From Scalindua sp964437425 (GTDB lineage: Bacteria > Planctomycetota > Brocadiia > Brocadiales > Scalinduaceae), in contig CAYTGO010000074.1 of the NCBI GenBank assembly GCA_964437425.1, positions 1 to 14,663 of the forward strand: 14,663 nt of DNA. Reading direction: 5' to 3'. The notes beneath the pieces are model-generated. The model did not search any database, was not told where the DNA came from, and was given only the letters and a program-made list of their open reading frames with translations. The first letter of the stretch is position 1. Each line of letters begins with the position of its first letter. The position numbers and the translations under genes are program-made. This document shows positions 13,602-14,663 of the stretch, in pieces.

Positions 13602-13637
13602 GGAAATTTATTCCAAAAACTACGGAAATTAATTTCC
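13602..13637. repeat. Two tandem GGAA-TTCC dyads, candidate operator
   Basis: GGAAATTTATTCC (13602-13614) is an imperfect dyad and GGAAATTAATTTCC (13624-13637) is a perfect 14-base palindrome. Their centres are about 22 bases apart, or two helical turns, so two dimers would lie on the same DNA face. They are about 150 bases upstream of the porin promoter. Confidence 0.45.
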
Positions 13638-13747
13638 AAATTGATTCATATTAAGCATCTGTTGCATTCATCTGACACACGCTAACAAATTATTCATTTG
13701 GCTAAAACAACTAATAAATTAATAAGCCAAAAGTATCGTTCCAAATA

Positions 13748-13769
13748 TTATCGCCAAACACAGCGATAA
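13748..13769. repeat. Inverted repeat between HAO-like and porin genes
   Basis: TTATCGC and GCGATAA are perfect 7-base arms around an eight-base spacer. On the minus strand TATTTGG follows, so it could be a weak terminator far downstream (about 170 bases) of the HAO-like gene, or a protein site. Confidence 0.35.
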
Positions 13770-13794
13770 CTTTAGGAAAAAAATTTCTTTAACG

Positions 13795-13807
13795 ACTCCC
13801 AAGGAGT
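13795..13807. repeat. Small hairpin ACTCC-CAA-GGAGT
   Basis: A five-base perfect stem with a three-base loop lies 130-140 bases downstream of the HAO-like stop. No T-run follows on either strand. Minor feature. Confidence 0.2.
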
Positions 13808-13935
13808 ACATTAAGCATACTGTAGCCCCTCACCCTACCACTTGCGTAACAAACCTCACTTAGAAACACCCTTACACCCTTCCTAGAAAACGAGAGAGGG
13901 GGGAGAGCCAGCCCTAAACTGACAACTGCATGCAG

Positions 13936-14663
13936 TTACTTACTGCCTCCAAGACCTATTCCCAGCTTCGCTTCAATATTATACACTCTCTCCAGCATAT
14001 CATGCTGCGATTTAATGCGTGACAATTGGTTTACCATTGGTGCCCAACCCCACCACCATGCATAGTCCTGTTGGCCATGTGCCACACCTTTGTAGCCTTT
14101 GAGCGCATACCAGAACCACATGTTGCCATATTCAGTTTCAATCTGACTAGGATTACCATCATCATGCCTGAAATTGGCATAAACACCAAGAATAGGACCT
14201 ACCACAGGCATCTTACCCTTAGACATTTTTAGAGCCTTAAAGACCCCTTCACCAAGCAGCTTTATACCCAGCTTGTCGGCAAGTACATCACCCATTGGAT
14301 AAGGAGCCCTTGCATTTACATCAATCCAACCCTTCTCAAAACACTCTTCTACGAGTAACTGAGCTTCATCACGCTTCCGATATGCGGCAAACATATATTC
14401 GTCTAGAGCCTCAAACCATAATCGAGAAAACCGCCCGCTATGACAATTACTGCAAACCTCTAACCATCTTTCAAGTTTCCTTTTGTTTGCACCATCATAA
14501 ATATCAAGCTTCTTGTCCAACGGAGGAATAGTAATCCCATAAGGGTAATCCTTCATACTGGACTTGTACTCTACCTGAACAGGTGGGAAAGTACCCATAC
14601 GCCAACGTCCTTTGGATGTTACATTATGCCCCCACTTACCTGATGTATTGTTGTACATGTGAC
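13936..14663 (-). CDS. Hydroxylamine oxidoreductase-like octaheme cytochrome, C-terminal fragment
   Basis: The gene is cut by the window edge: the frame stays open through the last base, so the methionine at 14658 is internal (preceded by His). About 240 C-terminal residues are visible. One c-type heme motif, CSNCH (69-73 of the fragment, in the context WLEVCSNCHSGRF), corresponds to the last heme-binding site of HAO-family proteins. The helical segments MWFWYALKGYKG and HGQQDYAWWWGWAPM match the C-terminal bundle of anammox HAO or hydrazine dehydrogenase-like proteins. The family oxidises hydroxylamine or hydrazine, or reduces nitrite, in the anammoxosome or periplasm. The tyrosine in QQDYAWW (fragment residue 199) is a candidate for the P460-crosslinking tyrosine that separates oxidative from reductive members, but this needs an alignment. 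No C-terminal membrane helix is seen. The start, signal peptide and seven further hemes lie outside. Confidence 0.9.
   Translation of the reverse strand, partial: HMYNNTSGKWGHNVTSKGRWRMGTFPPVQVEYKSSMKDYPYGITIPPLDKKLDIYDGANKRKLERWLEVCSNCHSGRFSRLWFEALDEYMFAAYRKRDEAQLLVEECFEKGWIDVNARAPYPMGDVLADKLGIKLLGEGVFKALKMSKGKMPVVGPILGVYANFRHDDGNPSQIETEYGNMWFWYALKGYKGVAHGQQDYAWWWGWAPMVNQLSRIKSQHDMLERVYNIEAKLGIGLGGSK

Larger units (their letters stand above)
13379..13935. other. 557-base non-coding region rich in palindromes
   Basis: No gene is seen on either strand. It holds the porin promoter, a 10-base tandem repeat, two tandem dyads, two hairpins and an imperfect direct repeat: ATTAAGCATCTGTTGC (13650-13665) against ATTAAGCATACTGTAGC (13810-13826). 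Both flanking genes point left, so it also contains the 3' region of the HAO-like gene, for which no strong terminator was found. Confidence 0.6.

Noticed and set aside
13924..13937. Palindrome AACTGCATGCAGTT at the HAO-like stop codon as terminator
   Set aside because: It gives only a five-base stem with no T-run, overlaps the stop codon and is not a convincing terminator; possibly chance.
1..14663. tRNA, rRNA, CRISPR or transposable elements
   Set aside because: No cloverleaf, rRNA core sequence, regularly spaced repeats, transposase or terminal inverted repeats with target duplications were seen.

Overview
The window looks like chromosomal DNA from an anammox planctomycete (Brocadiales, perhaps Candidatus Scalindua-like). 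The main reason is the gene fragment at the right edge, the C-terminal part of an octaheme hydroxylamine oxidoreductase (HAO)-like protein. The AT-rich intergenic DNA, large non-coding gaps, mixed Shine-Dalgarno use and abundance of planctomycete-style signalling proteins fit this. The genus is inference. No tRNA, rRNA, CRISPR array, insertion sequence or integrase was seen.

Layout. 13-591 (-) is a stand-alone two-helix HAMP membrane protein. 604-1180 is a structured non-coding stretch. 1184-2992 (-) is GTP-dependent PEP carboxykinase (pckG). Divergent from it, 3303-4840 (+) holds a LOG-family nucleotide phosphoribohydrolase followed by two small exported or membrane-anchored hypothetical proteins. 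5000-8731 is a signalling block: a PilZ protein with a helical insertion (+), a bacteriohemerythrin with all seven iron ligands (+), a cyclic-nucleotide-binding/FHA fusion (-), and a TIR-TPR protein (+) transcribed divergently from the fusion. 8904-11485 (+) is a radical SAM/SPASM protein closely followed by the Mg2+ transporter mgtE. A strong bidirectional terminator (11711-11746) separates mgtE from an outer-membrane alginate-export-type porin (11789-13378, -). A 557-base non-coding region rich in palindromes then precedes the HAO-like gene (13936 to the edge, -).

How the parts may work together. PckG connects C4 acids with PEP. MgtE supplies Mg2+, the porin gives outer-membrane permeability, and the HAO-like protein belongs to the nitrogen-oxidising machinery. 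The middle block is sensory: PilZ for c-di-GMP, hemerythrin for O2 or NO, cNMP/FHA for a cyclic nucleotide plus phosphothreonine, and TIR-TPR as a possible NAD+-consuming effector. Nothing shows that these four form one pathway. The divergent cNMP-FHA and TIR-TPR pair is the best candidate for an undescribed unit, but no nucleotide cyclase is present in the window. Promoter-like sequences with near-consensus boxes precede the PilZ, hemerythrin, TIR-TPR and porin genes, so these are probably separate transcription units.
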